Assembly (NCBI RefSeq): GCF_008932435.1
Contig: NZ_WBWE01000013.1
Coordinates: forward strand, 62,001-126,000
DNA length: 64,000 bases
Direction: 5' to 3'
Source: Brucella pseudintermedia
GTDB taxonomy: Bacteria > Pseudomonadota > Alphaproteobacteria > Rhizobiales > Rhizobiaceae
The translations under genes and the position numbers were made by a program. A model generated the notes under the pieces. It did no database searches, was not told the DNA's origin, and was given only the letters and a program-made list of their open reading frames with translations. Position 1 is the stretch's first letter; the number at the start of each line of letters is the position of its first letter. Positions 1 through 11,665 of this stretch are shown piece after piece.

Positions 1-1166
1 GTTACACCGAAACCGCGCGTCGTGCCGGCAGGCGTGCCAAGACGGACGCCGGACGTGACGAACGGCTTTTCAGGATCGAACGGAATGCCATTCTTGTTGC
101 AGGTGATGTTTGCGCGTCCGAGGGCCGCTTCCGCGCGCTTGCCGGTCGCATTCTTCGGGCGCAGATCAACCAGCATCAGATGGTTGTCGGTGCCGCCCGA
201 AACGATGTCGAGACCGTGAGACTTCAGTTCCTCAGCCAGAGCGCGCGCATTATCCACGACGTTCTTGGCATAGAGCTTGAATTCCGGCTTCAGCGCTTCG
301 GCGAAGGCGACGGCCTTGCCAGCGATGACGTGCATCAGCGGGCCACCCTGCAGGCCGGGGAAGACAGCCGAATTGATCTTCTTGGCAATGTCGGCATCGT
401 TGGTGAGGATCATGCCGCCACGCGGGCCACGCAGCGACTTGTGCGTCGTCGTGGTGCAGACATGCGCATGCGGGACCGGGGAAGGATGAACGCCACCGGC
501 GACCAGACCGGCGATATGCGCCATATCGACCATGAGATAGGCGCCGACTTCGTCGGCAATCTCGCGGAAGCGCTTCCAATCCCAGATACGCGAATAGGCC
601 GTGCCGCCTGCGAGGATCAGCTTCGGCTTGTTTTCACGCGCGAGGCGGGCAACTTCGTCCATGTCGAGCAGGTGGTCGTCCTTGCGAACGCCATAGGATA
701 CGACATTGAACCACTTGCCGGACATATTGACCGGCGAACCATGCGTCAGGTGGCCACCCGAATTGAGATCGAGGCCCATGAAGGTGTCGCCCGGCTGGAG
801 CAGCGCGAGGAACACGGCCTGGTTCATCTGGCTGCCGGAATTCGGCTGAACGTTGGCAAATTCGGCGCCGAAGAGCTTCTTGGCGCGTTCAATGGCCAGC
901 TCTTCCACGACGTCGACATACTGGCAGCCGCCATAATAGCGCTTGCCCGGATAGCCTTCGGCATATTTGTTGGTGAGGATGGAGCCCTGTGCTTCCAGAA
1001 CAGCGCGCGAAACGATGTTTTCCGAGGCGATCAGCTCGATTTCATGGCGCTGGCGACCGAGCTCGTTGCGAATGGCACCGAAAATCTCGGAATCGATGTC
1101 CTCGAGGCTTGCATTGAAGAAAACGTCGGAAGACGTGTTCCTGGCGGCGGCGTTGGCTTGAGACAT
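1..1166 (-). CDS. glyA: Serine hydroxymethyltransferase, 3' end cut by window edge
   Basis: A PLP enzyme that interconverts serine and glycine while loading tetrahydrofolate with a one-carbon unit in the cytosol. The reverse strand encodes an N-terminus [17 protein letters not shown], then family landmarks: [19 protein letters not shown], the [15 protein letters not shown] region, the PLP-lysine segment [14 protein letters not shown], and [20 protein letters not shown]. About 388 residues are present; the family is usually near 430-440, so roughly 50 C-terminal residues lie outside the window. The ATG follows a strong GGAGG ribosome-binding site at 1171-1180. Identification is firm. Confidence 0.97.
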   Translation of the reverse strand, partial: MSQANAAARNTSSDVFFNASLEDIDSEIFGAIRNELGRQRHEIELIASENIVSRAVLEAQGSILTNKYAEGYPGKRYYGGCQYVDVVEELAIERAKKLFGAEFANVQPNSGSQMNQAVFLALLQPGDTFMGLDLNSGGHLTHGSPVNMSGKWFNVVSYGVRKDDHLLDMDEVARLARENKPKLILAGGTAYSRIWDWKRFREIADEVGAYLMVDMAHIAGLVAGGVHPSPVPHAHVCTTTTHKSLRGPRGGMILTNDADIAKKINSAVFPGLQGGPLMHVIAGKAVAFAEALKPEFKLYAKNVVDNARALAEELKSHGLDIVSGGTDNHLMLVDLRPKNATGKRAEAALGRANITCNKNGIPFDPEKPFVTSGVRLGTPAGTTRGFGV

Positions 1167-1305
1167 GTTTCACACCCTCCGGGTTAGCCGGTAAAAGCTA
1201 TATGGATGAGGCGCATTATCACACTTGAGCGCACAAGGCCAATGGCCGCAAAGCGAAAAGCTTATTCCAAAATGCGGCAAACCGATTTGATAATTGAGCG
1301 GAGAT

Positions 1306-1342
1306 GAAAAAGCCGCCCGGAACGGGTCCGGACGGCTTTAAA
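1306..1342 (-). terminator. Intrinsic terminator downstream of ldtP
   Basis: On the minus strand a GC-rich hairpin (AGCCGTCCGGACC / GTTCCGGGCGGCT) is followed directly by a run of T. It begins about 20 bases after the L,D-transpeptidase stop and would end that transcript before glyA. Confidence 0.8.
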
Positions 1343-1362
1343 ACTCAAACCCGAGATCAGAA

Positions 1363-2664
1363 TCAGGTGTCCGTGCCGAGCGCGAGCGCCGTTGCACCGT
1401 CCATCTTGTAGATGTCGTCGCGGAACTGCACCACACCATCGCCGGTGGACCATGCACTGATATAGACAAAGTGCAACGGAACCGGATCGGCGAGCTGGAT
1501 CGGTGTATTGGTACCCGACTTGATCGTGCTTTCGATGGCCTGGCGGTCCCAGCCCGCGGTGTTCTTCAGAAGCCAGACATCAAGGTCACGGACGTTTTGA
1601 ACGCGGACGCAGCCCGACGAGTCGAAGCGCATGAGCTTGTTGAAATAGCTCTTCTGCGGCGTGTCGTGCATATAGACGGCATACGGATTGTGGAAGTTGA
1701 TCTTGGTTGAGGACATGGCATTGATCTTGCCGGGGTCCTGACGGAACATCAGCTTCACCGCATCATCCGTATTCCAATCCACGGTCTCGGGCGCAACCTC
1801 CTGACCGGACTGGTCGTAAAGGCGAATCTTGTTCTTCGCCAGATATTGCGGATCCTTCCGCATGAGCGGAATGATATCCTTCTGGATGATCGATTTCGGC
1901 GCGGTCCAGTAAGGATTGAGGATGACCTCGTGAATCTTTGACGTGAGGAGCGGCGTCTGCCGGTCGATCTTGCCTACCACAGCCGTATGACGCTGTACGA
2001 CGCTGCCACCCTCGACGGCCTCGATGCGCGCTGCCGGAATGTTGACCATCACGAAGCGCTGTTCCTGCATGCCCTCGTTTGCCAGCGGCGCAAGGCGCTG
2101 GAGATTGGTCTGGAGCTGTCCGAGGCGCGTATTCGCGTCCACATTCATCGCCGCATAGGTGAACTGGCCCATGACACCATCGGCGGGCAGGCCGTGACGG
2201 GACTGGAAGCGCTTCACGGCAGCGTCGACATAAGTGTCGAACGCGCTGGAAAGCCCGGCTTCCTGCGGCAGATCGCCGGAAACCATCAGGCGCTTGCGCA
2301 AATATTGCACAGCAGGATCGGTCACCCCGATCTGGAGTTTCGCATTGCCCGGCACATTCGGCCAGCCGCCGCGGCCGGCAATATCCGTATATTGCGCAAT
2401 TGCATTCTGGAGGTTTGCCACCGTCTGCTGGCTCAGTACCGGCTGGTTGGTCGCCACACGCTGGCCACCTGTCGCGCGGGCATCGAACTGGTCGTCCCAG
2501 TTGCCGCGGCGCGGGGCTGAGATAACATCGGTCAGAACCTGCTGGGCATAGGCCGAGGAAACCATGGCGGAGGCAGCCACGGAAAGGCCGGCGGTTGCCG
2601 CGCCGCGCAGAAAACTGCGGCGATCTACCCTGAAAGCATCGGCTGATCTGTCGGTCTTGGTCAT
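1363..2664 (-). CDS. ldtP: L,D-transpeptidase, Tat-exported, with peptidoglycan-binding domain
   Basis: A periplasmic enzyme of the YkuD family that forms 3-3 peptide cross-links in peptidoglycan or attaches proteins to it. The 433-residue product starts with a twin-arginine signal (RRSFLRG at 15-21, hydrophobic stretch, AYA-QQ cleavage). A PG_binding_1-type helical domain follows at about 105-175 (KRFQSRHGLPADGVMG). The YkuD domain carries a His in YMHDTPQKSYF and the nucleophile in SSGCVRV (Cys near 352). ATG 2664 was chosen over a TTG five codons upstream. The MarR gene next upstream on the same strand matches the ldtR-ldtP arrangement known from Liberibacter and rhizobia, hence the symbol, which is inferred from context. 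Confidence 0.85.
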   Translation of the reverse strand: MTKTDRSADAFRVDRRSFLRGAATAGLSVAASAMVSSAYAQQVLTDVISAPRRGNWDDQFDARATGGQRVATNQPVLSQQTVANLQNAIAQYTDIAGRGGWPNVPGNAKLQIGVTDPAVQYLRKRLMVSGDLPQEAGLSSAFDTYVDAAVKRFQSRHGLPADGVMGQFTYAAMNVDANTRLGQLQTNLQRLAPLANEGMQEQRFVMVNIPAARIEAVEGGSVVQRHTAVVGKIDRQTPLLTSKIHEVILNPYWTAPKSIIQKDIIPLMRKDPQYLAKNKIRLYDQSGQEVAPETVDWNTDDAVKLMFRQDPGKINAMSSTKINFHNPYAVYMHDTPQKSYFNKLMRFDSSGCVRVQNVRDLDVWLLKNTAGWDRQAIESTIKSGTNTPIQLADPVPLHFVYISAWSTGDGVVQFRDDIYKMDGATALALGTDT

Positions 2665-3005
2665 CTTGCGTAGTCCCAAAAGGCTAACCGCTCGCGCGGA
2701 ATCTTCCCAGAGAATATCAGCAATGCGTCGACAAGGCGATATCCGGACAGCAAGCGATGCGAAACTGCTCGCTTATCCGAAATTCGACTTTGGAGCCCAT
2801 TCCTGAATGAAAGAGGCACAATATTGCCCGTGCCATTTTTAAAACGCTTATGTCGTTTTTTGTGGCTTAATCATGTCGCATGGCCAGAATTTCAAGCCAT
2901 GCGTCTTACGATTGGGAGCTCTCAGCGCCTTATTTCTTCTCAATGGCAGCCTGTTGTGACAGTTCTGCAACAAAACCGTCCGTCAGCCAGCAGGGGCAGC
3001 CGGGA
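2665..3005. other. Intergenic region between ldtR and ldtP
   Basis: 341 bases with no convincing gene. It should hold the ldtP promoter. Visible structures are a 12-bp palindrome CATTCCTGAATG at 2798-2809 and an inverted repeat CGCATGGC (2877-2884) / GCCATGCG (2896-2903). The repeat has no T-run on either side, so I do not call it a terminator. Confidence 0.5.
2798..2809. promoter_or_regulatory. Candidate LdtR operator upstream of ldtP
   Basis: CATTC-CT-GAATG is a perfect 5-bp dyad about 135 bases upstream of the ldtP start. Its TTC-NN-GAA core also occurs in the palindrome just upstream of ldtR (3548-3559), which suits a MarR dimer acting on both genes. Binding is inferred. Confidence 0.35.
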
Positions 3006-3521
3006 TCAGAGCCGGTAGGCGATGCTGTCGTTCCAGAAGCGGTCGAGACGCTGCAGCGACTTGTTCATCGCCATGAATTCATCGACCTGAATGCCGCCAA
3101 CCTGCTCAATCGAGGAAATATGGCGTTCATAGAGCGCTGCAACCTGATCGGCGATCGCATTGCCCTTGTCCGTCAGGCTGACGCGCACCGAGCGGCGGTC
3201 GACACGCGAGCGCTGGTGATGGATGAAGCCCATTTCGACCAGCTTCTTCAGATTATACGAAACGTTGGAGCCGAGATAATAACCGCGCGAGCGCAGTTCA
3301 CCTGCCGTCAGTTCCGAATTGCCGATGTTGAAAAGCAGAAGCGCCTGCGTCGCATTGATGTCGCTCTGGCCGTTGCGGTCGAACTCATCCTTGACGACGT
3401 CGAGCAAGCGGCGGTGCAGGCGCTCAACCAGTTGGAGGGCTTCCAGATAAAGCGAACGAAGTGCGGTTTCCGGTGTCGTGAGCGGAGCGGACATGTCCGT
3501 CTTGCGCTGTGCATTGATCAT
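3006..3521 (-). CDS. ldtR: MarR-family transcriptional regulator, LdtR-like
   Basis: A 171-residue winged-helix dimer of the MarR type. The DNA-binding core is visible as ALLLFNIGNSELTAGELRSR, then the recognition helix and wing LGSNVSYNLKKLVEMG and RSRVDRRSVRVSLTDKG. ATG 3521 is preceded by GAGAGG at good spacing; an upstream in-frame ATG at 3554 has no such site. The gene lies upstream of the L,D-transpeptidase on the same strand. In Liberibacter and Sinorhizobium the regulator in this position, LdtR, controls ldtP and osmotic stress tolerance. Family membership is clear; the LdtR assignment rests on gene context. Confidence 0.85.
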   Translation of the reverse strand: MINAQRKTDMSAPLTTPETALRSLYLEALQLVERLHRRLLDVVKDEFDRNGQSDINATQALLLFNIGNSELTAGELRSRGYYLGSNVSYNLKKLVEMGFIHHQRSRVDRRSVRVSLTDKGNAIADQVAALYERHISSIEQVGGIQVDEFMAMNKSLQRLDRFWNDSIAYRL

Positions 3522-3868
3522 TTCTTTTGCCTCTCTGCCGGAGCCGCATTTCATGAAATCATGATGCAGCTCTCTGTCCTGTTTTATGCGGTGTATTATT
3601 TCTCACCGTTCTGAGAGGAATTTAGGGGAGATGCATAAAATTCGACTTAAAAGTCAGCCTTAACAGTAACTTACCGGCAAAATTGGCCATTCAGGCTTAA
3701 TGTTTGCTTACTCCGCGCCGATTGAGAGAGCTCACCGAGGAGCCCCGTTCACGCACCGAAGTGCCGGTTTTCCGGGCTCGCACAGCCGTGTCACATTAAA
3801 CTTTCGTCATTTGAGAAGCGTGTGGATAGGAGCTAGTTTCAGACGGTCAACATTCCATTGGAGGGACC
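3522..3868. other. Divergent promoter region ldtR / DUF411 gene
   Basis: 347 bases without a gene between the divergent starts of ldtR and the DUF411 protein. It contains the palindrome at 3548-3559 next to ldtR. The DUF411 gene has a GGAGG site just before its ATG. Nothing else stands out. Confidence 0.5.
3548..3559. promoter_or_regulatory. Candidate LdtR autoregulatory operator
   Basis: ATTTCATGAAAT is a perfect 12-bp palindrome 27 bases upstream of the ldtR start, where an autorepressor would block transcription or initiation. It shares TTC-NN-GAA with the palindrome upstream of ldtP. Function is inferred. Confidence 0.4.
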
Positions 3869-4351
3869 ATGGCGCTTCGTCTTGCACGATATTTTGTCGT
3901 TGGCGGGCTGTTAAGCCTTACCGGCTTCACAAGCTTGGCTCACGCCGATCCGATTACCGCCGCTCCGCAAATGACCATTTATAAGGACCCCTATTGCGGC
4001 TGCTGCGACGGCTGGGCCGAGCATATGAAAGCCGCGGGCTTCGATGTGACGGTCAAGGTCGAGGAAGCGATGGACACCGTGAAGGCAAAGCATGGCGTCG
4101 CCGCCAATCTTGCCTCGTGCCATACGGCGGTCGTTGATGGATATGTCATCGAAGGGCATGTTCCGGCTGGCGCCGTCAAGCGGCTGCTGGCCGAACGTCC
4201 GCAGGCAACGGGGCTGACCGCGCCGGGAATGCCCATGGGATCGCCGGGCATGGAAATGCCGGGCAGCAAAGCCGATACCTATGATGTGCTGCTTTTCAAA
4301 GGGCAGACTACGAAGCCCTTCGCCCGTTATGAAGGAACACAGGCATTATAA
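3869..4351 (+). CDS. Exported DUF411 metal-binding protein
   Basis: A 160-residue exported protein of the DUF411 family, often found near copper-handling genes. A signal peptide covers about residues 1-27, ending at AHA-DP. The mature part opens with the family signature MTIYKDPYCGCCDGWAEHM, whose CxCC cysteines resemble a thioredoxin-like metal site, followed by LASCHTAVVDGYVIEGHVPA with a further Cys-His pair. Near the C-terminus is a Met-rich patch (PGMPMGSPGMEMPG), a common periplasmic copper ligand pattern. GGAGG precedes the ATG. Neighbours do not show a copper operon, so the metal is inferred. Confidence 0.85.
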   Translation: MALRLARYFVVGGLLSLTGFTSLAHADPITAAPQMTIYKDPYCGCCDGWAEHMKAAGFDVTVKVEEAMDTVKAKHGVAANLASCHTAVVDGYVIEGHVPAGAVKRLLAERPQATGLTAPGMPMGSPGMEMPGSKADTYDVLLFKGQTTKPFARYEGTQAL

Positions 4352-4354
4352 AAT

Positions 4355-4789
4355 CTAAGTCGGCAGGCTCGCGCGGGCCTGCCGTTTCTTCTCGAAGAAG
4401 AGCAGAATACGAAATGCGATGAAAATAACGATACAGGCGGCATTGAACCCGACTGTCAGCGGCTTGTATTCGAAATGCCGCGAAAAGACGGAATAAATGG
4501 CGATTTCGCCGAGCGCCGCCACGAACCAGAGCACAGGACCCCAGGGCGCACGCATCCACAGTCCCGTTGCCGCGACGGGCATCAGGACGGCCAGAGCCAC
4601 AACGGCTGTCTGCCAGGGCCATGGCATCAGATCGAACCGCCACAGAAGTCCGGGGTGAATGCCGATCAGCCGGACCCAGTAGAACACACCGCTGGCCAGC
4701 GCCACAAGCGCGAGTGTCCGAACGAACCATGTAAAGGCCCATTCGGTTCCGCTTGGCTGGATATGCTGGCGCAACTCGTTCATATGCAT
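4355..4789 (-). CDS. Small integral membrane protein, DUF6163-like
   Basis: A 144-residue protein with about four hydrophobic segments (around residues 20-40, 58-78, 86-103 and 113-132), Trp-rich loops and a basic C-terminus (EKKRQARASLPT). It resembles a family of unknown function found in Hyphomicrobiales, which I believe is DUF6163. It starts 13 bases after the HIBCH stop with a GAGGAA site, so the two are probably co-transcribed. No enzymatic motif is visible and I assign no function. Confidence 0.7.
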   Translation of the reverse strand: MHMNELRQHIQPSGTEWAFTWFVRTLALVALASGVFYWVRLIGIHPGLLWRFDLMPWPWQTAVVALAVLMPVAATGLWMRAPWGPVLWFVAALGEIAIYSVFSRHFEYKPLTVGFNAACIVIFIAFRILLFFEKKRQARASLPT

Positions 4790-4802
4790 CAGCAGTTCCT
4801 CA

Positions 4803-5852
4803 TCACAAGGTCAGTTCCCTCTCGCCCAGATTGGCAAAATAGGCATTGACCTGTTCGGGCTTCACTTCATCCAACGTTGCAGGTTTCCATGTCGGCGCGC
4901 CGTCCTTGTCGATGAGCAATGCACGAACGCCCTCGTAGAAATCGTGCCCTTCCAGCATACGGTTGGCGATGCGGTATTCCATGCGCATGCAATCGTCGAG
5001 GTCGAGCGCCCGTCCATCGGCAATCTGGCGGAAAGTCACCGCGACGCTGGTCGGCGAGCGCGTGGCGATCACCTTCACAATATCCATGGCGGCCTTGTTG
5101 CCTGCTTCGGCTTCCCTTTCCAGCGCCGCCATGCAGTCGGCAAGCGTTGCGCCGGAAAAGCACTCCGCGATGATCTGGCGCGCTTCGACAGAGGTTTCAA
5201 AATCAGGGTACTGGCTGCGCGTCAGCGCCGCATCAATGTCGGCGGTGGCGATGATGTCTTCGCGCAAATCATTCAGATCGCTTGCGGCGACCGCATGGGT
5301 CGCAATCCCGCTTTGCAGGCAATCGCCCCAGCGGATGCGGTTGCCGGTCAGCGCCAGATAATAGCCGAAATTGTCGTGCAGATGCGGCAGGAAGGCACTG
5401 CCGCCCACATCCGGGAAGAAGCCGATGCCGGTTTCCGGCATGGCGAACATGGTGTTTTCCGTCACGATGCGGTGCGAACCGTGAACGGAAATGCCAGCAC
5501 CGCCACCCATGACGATGCCGTTGATCAGGGAAATATAAGGTTTTGGAAAACGGCCAATGCGCGCATTGAGACGATATTCGTCGCGGAAGAATTCATAGGC
5601 CGGCGTTCCGGCCTGACCTGCCTTGTAGGCAGCAACGACATCGCCCCCCGCACAGAACGCGCGCCCCTCGCCTTCCAGAATCACGCAAGCGACTTCAGGA
5701 TCATCTTCCCACGCCTGCAACGCACGGTCCAGCGCCAGAATCATTTTATGCGTCAACGCATTAAGGGCTGCGGTCCGCGTGAGTTTTATTAGCCCTGCTT
5801 TTCCCTTGCGTTCAAAGCCGATTTCGCTGCCACCGCCGAAGTCAATCTGCAT
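4803..5852 (-). CDS. 3-hydroxyisobutyryl-CoA hydrolase (crotonase superfamily)
   Basis: A 349-residue crotonase-fold enzyme that hydrolyses 3-hydroxyisobutyryl-CoA in valine breakdown. Typical segments are LNALTHKMILALDRALQAW, the oxyanion-hole loop GRAFCAGGDVVAAY (about 66-79), MGGGAGISVHGSHRIV, and MPETGIGFFPDVGGSAFLP, which is characteristic of HIBCH rather than plain enoyl-CoA hydratases. The length of about 350 also fits HIBCH. It precedes the DUF6163-like gene in an apparent two-gene unit and diverges from hemB. Substrate assignment is by family. Confidence 0.88.
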   Translation of the reverse strand: MQIDFGGGSEIGFERKGKAGLIKLTRTAALNALTHKMILALDRALQAWEDDPEVACVILEGEGRAFCAGGDVVAAYKAGQAGTPAYEFFRDEYRLNARIGRFPKPYISLINGIVMGGGAGISVHGSHRIVTENTMFAMPETGIGFFPDVGGSAFLPHLHDNFGYYLALTGNRIRWGDCLQSGIATHAVAASDLNDLREDIIATADIDAALTRSQYPDFETSVEARQIIAECFSGATLADCMAALEREAEAGNKAAMDIVKVIATRSPTSVAVTFRQIADGRALDLDDCMRMEYRIANRMLEGHDFYEGVRALLIDKDGAPTWKPATLDEVKPEQVNAYFANLGERELTL

Positions 5853-6012
5853 GTCGTGTCTCCCGTTCCTGTAAATGGGTAGAAAGTGAGACGCCCCGCG
5901 TCAATCCTGCACAGCTCAATGTTCTTGGTTTCGTCGCTTTTCCCATGATAAACCGTGCGCATCCGATATCAGCCTTGCAAATCACAAGGCATCAATTCTC
6001 GGGAACGATTTC

Positions 6013-7056
6013 ATGACCGAACGCCAGTCCAAATATCTGCCCGTCAATATCAGCAAGCATGTCGATGACGTTACCGGCAGCAGACGCCTGCGCCGCATGC
6101 GCAAGGCCGACTGGTCGCGCAGGCTCGTGCAGGAAACCCGGCTGACGGTCGATGATCTCATCCTGCCTTTTTTCCTGACCTATGGCACGGACGTGTCCGA
6201 ACCTGTGGAAGCAATGCCTGGCGTGGAACGCTATTCGGTCGATATGGCCGTGCGCATGGCGGAAAAAGCCGCCAAGCTCGGCATTCCCGCCATTGCCCCC
6301 TTCCCGCGCGAAAAGCTGGAGGTCAAAACCGAGGACGGCTCTTTCGTCGCCAGCCCTGACAACCTGATCAATCGTGCCGTGCGCGCAATCAAGAAGGAAG
6401 TGCCGGAAATCGGCATCATCACCGATGCGGCGCTCGACCCGTTCACCACGCATGGCCATGACGGCATCCTGCGCAACGGCGAAATCATCAACGACGAATC
6501 GGTTGCCATGGTCGTGCGCGGCGCGCTTTCACAAGCTGAAGCAGGTGCCGATATCATCGCACCTTCCGACATGATGGATGGCCGCGTCGGCGCCGTGCGT
6601 CAGGCGCTGGACGAACATGGCTTCTGCCACATTCCGATCATGTCCTATGCCACCAAGTTCGCTTCCGCATTTTACGGTCCCTATCGCGATGCCATCGGCA
6701 CGCAGGGCCTGCTGAAAGGCGACAAGAAGACCTATTACCTCGATCCGGCCAACCCGGAAGAAGCCGTGCGCGAGGCCGAGCAGGACATTGCCGAAGGCGC
6801 GGACATGCTTATGGTCAAGCCGGGCCTGCCCTATCTCGACATCATCCATCGCCTGAAAAGCGAGTTCCGCCTTCCCACCTACGCCTACCAGGTGTCAGGC
6901 GAGTATGCGATGATCAAGGCCGCCGGGATCAACGGCTGGATCGACGAAGAAAAGGTGATGATGGAGAGCCTTCTGGCGTTCAAGCGCGCGGGCTGTGACG
7001 GCATTCTCACCTATTTTGCAATCGAAGTGGCTGAAAAGCTTAAACAACAGGACTGA
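6013..7056 (+). CDS. hemB: Delta-aminolevulinic acid dehydratase (porphobilinogen synthase)
   Basis: Condenses two 5-aminolevulinate molecules to porphobilinogen in haem synthesis. The 347-residue protein has both Schiff-base lysines: K215 in MSYATKFASAFYGPYRDA and K269 in MLMVKPGLPYLD. The segment that binds catalytic zinc through three cysteines in many HemB proteins reads DAALDPFTTHGHDG here and has none. This is the magnesium-dependent pattern typical of alphaproteobacteria. It heads a block hemB / RDD / bpt on the plus strand. Confidence is high. Confidence 0.97.
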   Translation: MTERQSKYLPVNISKHVDDVTGSRRLRRMRKADWSRRLVQETRLTVDDLILPFFLTYGTDVSEPVEAMPGVERYSVDMAVRMAEKAAKLGIPAIAPFPREKLEVKTEDGSFVASPDNLINRAVRAIKKEVPEIGIITDAALDPFTTHGHDGILRNGEIINDESVAMVVRGALSQAEAGADIIAPSDMMDGRVGAVRQALDEHGFCHIPIMSYATKFASAFYGPYRDAIGTQGLLKGDKKTYYLDPANPEEAVREAEQDIAEGADMLMVKPGLPYLDIIHRLKSEFRLPTYAYQVSGEYAMIKAAGINGWIDEEKVMMESLLAFKRAGCDGILTYFAIEVAEKLKQQD

Positions 7057-7205
7057 CCGGCAAGTCCTGCTTTCGGGAAATCATCAAATTTCCTTGAAAC
7101 CGCCGGTTTTGGTTCCCATGTTGATGACTGTTCCGCCGAGGTGGCGGGACAGCGCCGGTTGTCACATCCCCCCGGACGCTTCTTTTGAAACGACTGGAAG
7201 GAACA

Positions 7206-7676
7206 ATGTCCGACCATATCCTGCACGGCGAAGTCATGGGTCCGCGTTATGAAAGCCGCGCATTTTTTGAAGGCGTGCGAACCCGCCGCATTATGGCTTT
7301 TCTGATCGATTACCTGATTGTTTTCCTGCTCTGCATCCCAGCAGCGATCGTCATTGCAATCCTCGGCATCATTACGCTCAGCCTTGGCTGGATGCTCTAT
7401 GGTATCATGTTTCCCATGGTGGCGCTGTTCTACGTTGCGCGCACGCTTGGCGGGCCGCAGCAGGCCACGAAGGGCATGCAGATGATGAACATCAAGCTCG
7501 TCAGGCTCGAAGGCGGCACGGTCGACCCGATGCTCGCAATCGTCCACACGGTCCTCTTCTGGGGTCTTAATGTGGTACTGACGCCGCTGATCCTGCTTGC
7601 GTCGCTGGTTCTCGACCGCAAGCGCACCGTGCACGATCTTCTGCTCGGCACGGCTGTCATTCGTTCGGACCGTTGA
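7206..7676 (+). CDS. RDD-family membrane protein
   Basis: A 156-residue inner-membrane protein with an RDD domain. The hallmark Arg-x-x-Ala...Asp pattern appears as TRRIMAFLIDYLIVFLL in the first helix, and the second and third helices (LGWMLYGIMFPMVALFYVA; LFWGLNVVLTPLILLASL) end in LDRKRTVHDLLLGTAVI, the family C-terminal motif. ATG 7206 has a GGAAGGAAC site and is preferred to the TTG at 7185. The hemB-RDD-bpt order is one I recall from related genomes. Some RDD proteins are proposed ion transporters; nothing here shows a substrate. Confidence 0.9.
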   Translation: MSDHILHGEVMGPRYESRAFFEGVRTRRIMAFLIDYLIVFLLCIPAAIVIAILGIITLSLGWMLYGIMFPMVALFYVARTLGGPQQATKGMQMMNIKLVRLEGGTVDPMLAIVHTVLFWGLNVVLTPLILLASLVLDRKRTVHDLLLGTAVIRSDR

Positions 7677-7817
7677 GCCCTTCGCTGCCCTGTTGAGGCG
7701 ACGCTTCAAAAAAATTCAGAGCCGGCTGCGCAAAATACCTATTGACGTTTTGCACTGCCGGTTCAATCCTTATGCCGTATCGTGATGGTTTCGGTATTGC
7801 CATTTCGTGGATATTGA

Positions 7818-8567
7818 ATGACCCATCAACCGCAGCAGTCTCCGCAGTTCTTTCTGACAGCTCCATCACCCTGTCCTTATCTCGAAGGCCAGATGGAGCG
7901 GAAAGTCTTTACGCATCTGGTCGGAGACAAAGCGAATGAGATTAACGATCTTCTGACCCAGGGCGGTTTCCGCCGTTCCCAGAACATAGCCTACCGTCCG
8001 GCCTGCGAATTGTGCAGGGCCTGCGTTTCCGTTCGCATCCTCGCTGGCGAGTTCAAGATGACGCGCAATATGCGCCGCGTGTGGAGCCAGAACCGCGACC
8101 TGATCGGGCGTGTGCACAAGGCCCAGCCCAGCACCGAACAATATGCGCTTTTCCGCGACTATCTCGATGCGCGCCATCGCTCGGGCGGCATGTCCGACAT
8201 GACGGTGCTCGATTATGCGATGATGGTCGAGGATACCCACGTCAACACGCAGATTATCGAATACCGCCGGCGCGGGCCGGACAGCTTCATCGATCCGAAA
8301 GGCGATGGCGAGCTTGTTGCCGTGGCGCTGACCGACGTGATGGCCGATGGCCTGTCGATGGTCTATTCGTTCTTCTCGCCGCATATGCACGAGCGCTCGC
8401 TCGGCACCTATATGATCCTCGACCACATCCAGCGGGCACATGCCGCCGGTCTACCGCATGTCTATCTCGGCTATTGGGTCGAAGGATCGCGCAAGATGCA
8501 ATACAAGATCCGCTTCACCCCGCAGGAGCATCTGGGCCCACGAGGCTGGCAGCGGTTTGAGGGTTAA
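7818..8567 (+). CDS. bpt: Aspartate/glutamate leucyltransferase (N-end rule)
   Basis: Transfers leucine from Leu-tRNA to proteins with N-terminal Asp or Glu, marking them for ClpAP degradation. The 249 residues show the ATE1-type N-domain ([16 protein letters not shown], about 15-30), the cysteine pair in [15 protein letters not shown], and the C-domain [22 protein letters not shown] and [18 protein letters not shown]. This is the bacterial Bpt class (short, about 250 residues) rather than Aat. Its TAA shares the tetranucleotide TTAA with the stop of the convergent GNAT gene. Confidence 0.93.
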   Translation: MTHQPQQSPQFFLTAPSPCPYLEGQMERKVFTHLVGDKANEINDLLTQGGFRRSQNIAYRPACELCRACVSVRILAGEFKMTRNMRRVWSQNRDLIGRVHKAQPSTEQYALFRDYLDARHRSGGMSDMTVLDYAMMVEDTHVNTQIIEYRRRGPDSFIDPKGDGELVAVALTDVMADGLSMVYSFFSPHMHERSLGTYMILDHIQRAHAAGLPHVYLGYWVEGSRKMQYKIRFTPQEHLGPRGWQRFEG

Positions 8568-9034
8568 GGCGTTAGCTGCTTTTTCATGGGATATGACAGT
8601 TTCCCGCCCCGCCATATCTGCGGTTCGCCTGCCGCCCCATAGCCTCTCTCTCGATAAAATCGACGCGCCGTTTCCGTGCTGACAAGGTGGGCAACCGTCA
8701 CCTCGCGGCGTAAAAGGTAGCTCTCGAGTTCTGACATGAGCGCCTTGCTGACACCGTGGAAGCGAAACTCCGGCGCGACATAATTCAGCAGGATTTCTCC
8801 CTCGTCCGTCGCCAGTCCGACACCCGCCATGACGCTGCCGATTTCCGCGACGAGCAAGGTTTGAAACGGCGCTCCTATCCACTTGCTTACATTTTCGGGT
8901 GTCTTGTTGGCGAGCCACGGCAGCAGAATATCGTCGCGCCCCTCGTGATCGGCCGTGCAAAGGTCCGTAATGGAGCGCCTCAAAATGTCACAAATTTTGA
9001 CGGCATCGTCAGATAGTGCCGAGCGAACGTGCAT
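8564..9034 (-). CDS. GNAT-family N-acetyltransferase
   Basis: A 156-residue GNAT protein. The acetyl-CoA-binding region is visible as [26 protein letters not shown] (about 83-108), with G-V-S in place of the usual Q/R-x-x-G-x-G/A, so the pyrophosphate loop is slightly degenerate. The C-terminal part [17 protein letters not shown] is typical of the fold. GGAGG lies 4 bases before the ATG. Substrate is unknown. It converges on bpt with a 4-base stop overlap. Confidence 0.85.
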   Translation of the reverse strand: MHVRSALSDDAVKICDILRRSITDLCTADHEGRDDILLPWLANKTPENVSKWIGAPFQTLLVAEIGSVMAGVGLATDEGEILLNYVAPEFRFHGVSKALMSELESYLLRREVTVAHLVSTETARRFYRERGYGAAGEPQIWRGGKLSYPMKKQLTP

Positions 9035-9129
9035 GGAACCTCCGTGGAGCGCGGCCTGTACGACCGCATCCCATGTTATTCAGCAACTACCCGCAAATCG
9101 ACCGCAACTTCTAGCGGTTCCGAACGAAT

Positions 9130-11442
<2,313 letters not shown>

Positions 11443-11665
11443 GTCTCTCAGTACCAATTGCGCGATTCGCCAGCAAGAGTTCAGGAGAACCAATCCAGTA
11501 CATTCATGTGCAATAGTCGCAATCCTGCCGCCATTTGCGTCCTATAGAGCTATTCGGGTTTGATTTCCCCTGCTGCAATCGCAGGCTGAGGAAATCATGT
11601 TGTTGTTGCGCGTGATTTCCGCCTATGAATGCCGCGCTACATTAAAGATTAGGCAGGAGCTTCGA

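Noticed and set aside
180-1187. 335-residue open frame on the plus strand opposite glyA
   Set aside because: Antisense shadow of a well-conserved gene; no ribosome-binding site or family pattern.
2877-2903. Inverted repeat CGCATGGC...GCCATGCG as an ldtR terminator
   Set aside because: No T-run on the minus strand after the stem, so it is kept only as a possible regulator site.
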